This document shows, piece after piece, positions 7,166 through 9,568 of a stretch of DNA of 9,568 nt (positions within the stretch are counted from its first letter, which is position 1; the number at the start of each line of letters is the position of its first letter). The position numbers and the translations under genes were made by a program. The notes under the pieces are model-generated. The model saw only the letters and a program-made list of their open reading frames with translations, searched no databases and had not been told where the DNA came from. This DNA is from Desulfobacterales bacterium. Its GTDB lineage: Bacteria; Desulfobacterota; Desulfobacteria; Desulfobacterales; UBA11574. Location: the NCBI GenBank assembly GCA_030601485.1, contig JAUVTO010000057.1, positions 1 to 9,568 on the forward strand. The letters run 5' to 3'.

Positions 7166-7172
7166 CTCCTTT
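7166..7172 (-). promoter_or_regulatory. Ribosome binding site fixing the paaK start
   Basis: AAAGGAG on the minus strand, seven bases before the ATG at 7158. It supports the 433-residue protein over a 440-residue form starting at the TTG at 7179. Confidence 0.85.
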
Positions 7173-7189
7173 CAAACAATAAAAAAGAT

Positions 7190-7981
7190 TTATTCTTTTA
7201 AACTTCCCTTAAAATCGGGCTTTCGCTTTTCAAGAAAAGCCAATGCCCCTTCTTTTGCATCGGGACTTGTGAAGCAGAGGGCAAAGGCATCGATTTCTAT
7301 GCTGCAGCCTGTCGCAAGATCTACATTCATGCCGTTGTTAATGGCCTGTTTTGCCGTTCGAAGAGAGACTTTCCCCCGTGATGCAATGGTTTTTGCCGTC
7401 TTGACCGCTTCATCCATGAGTTGCTCTTGAGAGCAAACTCTGTTTGCCAGTCCCATGTCTTTTGCTTCTTCAGCGGGGATCATCTTACCGGTAAATATCA
7501 TTTCTTTGGCCATGCTTCTGCCGACGAGTCTCGGCAGCCTCTGAGTGCCTCCAAAACCTGGAATAATCCCAAGAGTGATTTCCGGCAGACCGAACATTGC
7601 GTTTTCAGATGCATATATAAAATCACATGCCATAGCAACCTCACAACCGCCGCCCAGTGCAAAGCCGTTTACCGCCGCGATGACCGGTATGGGCAACTCC
7701 CGGAGCTTATTCATCAAAGAATGCCCCATCTCGGAAAACGATTTTGCTTTAAGGGGATTAAATGTTAGGAATTCCTTGATGTCGGCCCCGGCAACAAAAG
7801 ATTTTTCACCGGCGCCGGTAAGGATAAGCACTCGGATGTCCTCGTTTGCATGAATCTCATCAAGAGCGTTGGAAAATTCTTTAAGTGCTTCCGTACTCAA
7901 TGCATTTAAAATTTCGGGCCTGTTGAATATAATGGTTGCAATGCCTTCCCGGATCTTAAAAATAATAGTGTTGTACGCCAT
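7190..7981 (-). CDS. Enoyl-CoA hydratase (crotonase family)
   Basis: A 263-residue crotonase-fold enzyme, predicted to add water across the double bond of a 2-enoyl-CoA to give a 3-hydroxyacyl-CoA. Both catalytic glutamates of true hydratases are present: Glu114 in NGFALGGGCE and Glu134 in FGLPEITLGIIPGFGGTQRL, spaced 20 residues apart as in the rat enzyme. The first oxyanion-hole segment is FVAGADIKEF (62-71). Retention of both glutamates argues against an isomerase or dehalogenase role, and the length is standard for crotonase or short-chain hydratases. The ATG overlaps no gene but lies 2 bp after the amidase stop, and its GGAGG site is inside the amidase C-terminus. The next gene is paaK, so the hydratase probably acts on CoA thioesters in the same pathway; chain length and substrate are unknown. 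Confidence 0.93.
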   Translation of the reverse strand: MAYNTIIFKIREGIATIIFNRPEILNALSTEALKEFSNALDEIHANEDIRVLILTGAGEKSFVAGADIKEFLTFNPLKAKSFSEMGHSLMNKLRELPIPVIAAVNGFALGGGCEVAMACDFIYASENAMFGLPEITLGIIPGFGGTQRLPRLVGRSMAKEMIFTGKMIPAEEAKDMGLANRVCSQEQLMDEAVKTAKTIASRGKVSLRTAKQAINNGMNVDLATGCSIEIDAFALCFTSPDAKEGALAFLEKRKPDFKGSLKE

Positions 7982-7983
7982 AC

Positions 7984-9568
7984 TTAACCTCCGTATCCAG
8001 CCAAACCCTTTTGGCGGCTTTGTTCTAAAAATGCTGTGGGGGTTGTCTCATTGATATACTCCCGGATACCATTTACGATCGCATCGCACATTCGATCCTG
8101 ATATTTTGAATTGACTAACCTTTTGCAATCCCTGGAATTGCTGATAAAGGCTGTTTCTATTAAAATAGCAGGCATCTGAGCACCCAAAAGAACATAAAAC
8201 GGCGCCTGTTTTACACCTTTATTTTTTATCCTGCTGTAGTTCCTTCTCAAATCTTTACACATGCACCTCTGGACATGGGCCGCCAAGCGACTCGATTCGT
8301 TGATCTTGGCGTTTTGCATAAGATCGCTTAAGATCGTCTGGAGGTCGCTGATGTTCTTTGTAGAAGTGGCATTTTCCCTGGCCGCCACTAAAATAGCATC
8401 ATCATCTGTCGCCAGATTCAGGAAAAAGGTTTCAATGCCGTATGCCCGTTTATTCCTTGCGGCATTGGTATGAATCGATATGAAAAGATCTGCGTTTTTT
8501 GTGTTGGCGATTGCTGTTCGTTCCTCAAGGGTAAGATACCGGTCTCTCGTACGAGTCATCACGACCTCACAGTGCAATTTTTCGCGGATCTTTTTGGCAA
8601 GCCGCCTTGCAACTTTCAGGACAACATTTTTTTCGTGAACACCCTTTAAATAACCGGGAGCGCCATAATCGCGCCCGCCGTGTCCCGGATCGATAACAAT
8701 CCGTCTTACTCCAAGGGCAAGCTGCTTTGCCAGAGCGCCTGGTGCAATCTTGCCACCCTTTTTATCTCTCTTCACCAACGTTCCGGTTGCCCTGGCCGTC
8801 TTTCCCCAAACATCTATGACGATCCTGAACGGGTTCTTTAAGGAAAATATCTTGTAAGTTTTAAAAGACTTGATATCAACAACAACCCTGACCATATCCG
8901 ATGTGTATTGCCCTGCACGCACGTCGCTAAGCAGGTTGTCATTGATCGGAATATATTTTTTAATATCTTTTCCCAGTCTGCTGTTGCTCAAATCTATATA
9001 CAAACGATGAGGTTTCTTGATTGCGGTATCCTTTTTCAGGAGTCTGTGTGAATAGGACATCTCACTGTCCGCATCGATTACAACACGGGTGTAGCTCGGG
9101 TTGGACCAGAACCTGAGTCCCACAACCCTACCAGTCTTACCTCGAGACCCTTTGACATACTTTTTAACCGTGGTTTGAGCATAAGAAGATTTTTTTATTT
9201 CCTTTGCAATGTCATCTTCCGGCGGCTTGACACGGCTTTGTTTGCGTATTTTGCTTTTGGATGCGATCTTTGGAACCCTTTTGGGGAAGAGATTGCGCAG
9301 GGCGTTCTCAGCCTTGCGTTTGTATGAGCTTTTTGGATAACCCTTGATAATCCGCTTGTAAATATCGAGAGCGGCTTTTTTATCAGATGCCTTGAATGAA
9401 CGCCGGTAAAGCTCCTGATACAGCGTGCCGGACATATAAAGCCCGGCGGCCGCCCATGGACCGGAAGGATTATGCTTGTAAACCGCCTGAAACTTTTCGA
9501 TACACCCAAGCCAGTAACATCTGTATTTCTGTTTTTTTGGACTGTGGCGAAGTTTCTTGTAACAGGAT
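7984..9568 (-). CDS. N-acetylmuramoyl-L-alanine amidase with AMIN domain, 5' end missing
   Basis: A periplasmic zinc hydrolase that cuts the amide bond between N-acetylmuramic acid and the peptide stem of peptidoglycan, usually in daughter-cell separation. 527 residues are visible. The frame stays open to the right edge: an ATG at 9435 is internal, since 44 residues before it (…YWLGCIEKFQAVYKH…) continue a TPR/YbgF-like helical region that runs to about 90 residues. Counting from that ATG, a basic linker (about 51-103) leads to an AMIN domain (about 104-211) and an amidase_3 domain (about 243-475). Zinc ligands His252 (DPGHGG), Glu268 (HEKN) and His322 (SIHTNA) and catalytic Glu427 (LIETAFISN) are all intact. 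The signal peptide would lie outside the window. It is followed at 2 bp by the hydratase gene, an unexpected functional partner. Confidence 0.92.
   Translation of the reverse strand, partial: SCYKKLRHSPKKQKYRCYWLGCIEKFQAVYKHNPSGPWAAAGLYMSGTLYQELYRRSFKASDKKAALDIYKRIIKGYPKSSYKRKAENALRNLFPKRVPKIASKSKIRKQSRVKPPEDDIAKEIKKSSYAQTTVKKYVKGSRGKTGRVVGLRFWSNPSYTRVVIDADSEMSYSHRLLKKDTAIKKPHRLYIDLSNSRLGKDIKKYIPINDNLLSDVRAGQYTSDMVRVVVDIKSFKTYKIFSLKNPFRIVIDVWGKTARATGTLVKRDKKGGKIAPGALAKQLALGVRRIVIDPGHGGRDYGAPGYLKGVHEKNVVLKVARRLAKKIREKLHCEVVMTRTRDRYLTLEERTAIANTKNADLFISIHTNAARNKRAYGIETFFLNLATDDDAILVAARENATSTKNISDLQTILSDLMQNAKINESSRLAAHVQRCMCKDLRRNYSRIKNKGVKQAPFYVLLGAQMPAILIETAFISNSRDCKRLVNSKYQDRMCDAIVNGIREYINETTPTAFLEQSRQKGLAGYGG
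7988..7992 (-). promoter_or_regulatory. Ribosome binding site of the hydratase inside the amidase gene
   Basis: GGAGG is read from the last two glycine codons of the amidase gene, directly before its TAA, and lies six bases before the hydratase ATG. This arrangement favours translational coupling of the two genes. Confidence 0.8.

Noticed and set aside
7159..7179. A TTG start seven codons before the chosen paaK start.
   Set aside because: Those codons contain the AAAGGAG site for the ATG at 7158, and the shorter form has the normal family length.

Overview
All confidently called genes lie on the minus strand, so transcription runs from high to low coordinates. Gene content is typical of an anaerobic, Gram-negative member of the Desulfobacterota, probably Desulfobacterales. 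This placement is an inference from three things: the pairing of a complete branched-chain amino acid type ABC transporter with a phenylacetate-CoA ligase and a tandem-ACT protein, the AMIN/amidase_3 protein with a TPR-like N-terminus, and the character of the intergenic repeats. No rRNA or other marker gene is present to confirm it.

Layout in transcription order: (1) 9568-7984, an N-acetylmuramoyl-L-alanine amidase whose 5' end lies outside the window; (2) 7981-7190, an enoyl-CoA hydratase whose ribosome binding site sits in the last codons of the amidase gene; (3) 7158-5857, a phenylacetate-CoA ligase (PaaK type); (4) a leader of about 220 bp made of short degenerate repeats; (5) 5633-5202, a 143-residue protein of two ACT domains; (6) 5125-519, a complete transporter set livK, livH, livM, livG, livF, with a perfect 13-bp hairpin between livK and livH; (7) 498-268, a small two-helix membrane protein of unknown function; (8) 1-267, no confident gene, but an imperfect inverted-repeat element (79-203) with a further related end beside it.

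The likely joint function of genes 2-6 is uptake of an amino acid or small organic acid by LivKHMGF, with the ligase making a CoA thioester and the hydratase acting later in a beta-oxidation-like route. The tandem ACT protein is a plausible amino-acid sensor. The substrate cannot be fixed from sequence: branched-chain or aromatic amino acids, or an aryl acid derived from them, all fit. Spacings of 1-2 bp (livG-livF, livM-livG, livH-livM, amidase-hydratase) support co-transcription within blocks. The larger gaps at 5634-5856, 5126-5201 and 3879-3952 are where extra promoters or transcript processing could act.

I did not find a clearly new multi-gene system. The points most worth following are the livK-livH hairpin, the inverted-repeat element at the left end, the repeat mosaic that forms the ACT gene leader, and the tight coupling of a cell-wall amidase to a catabolic hydratase.
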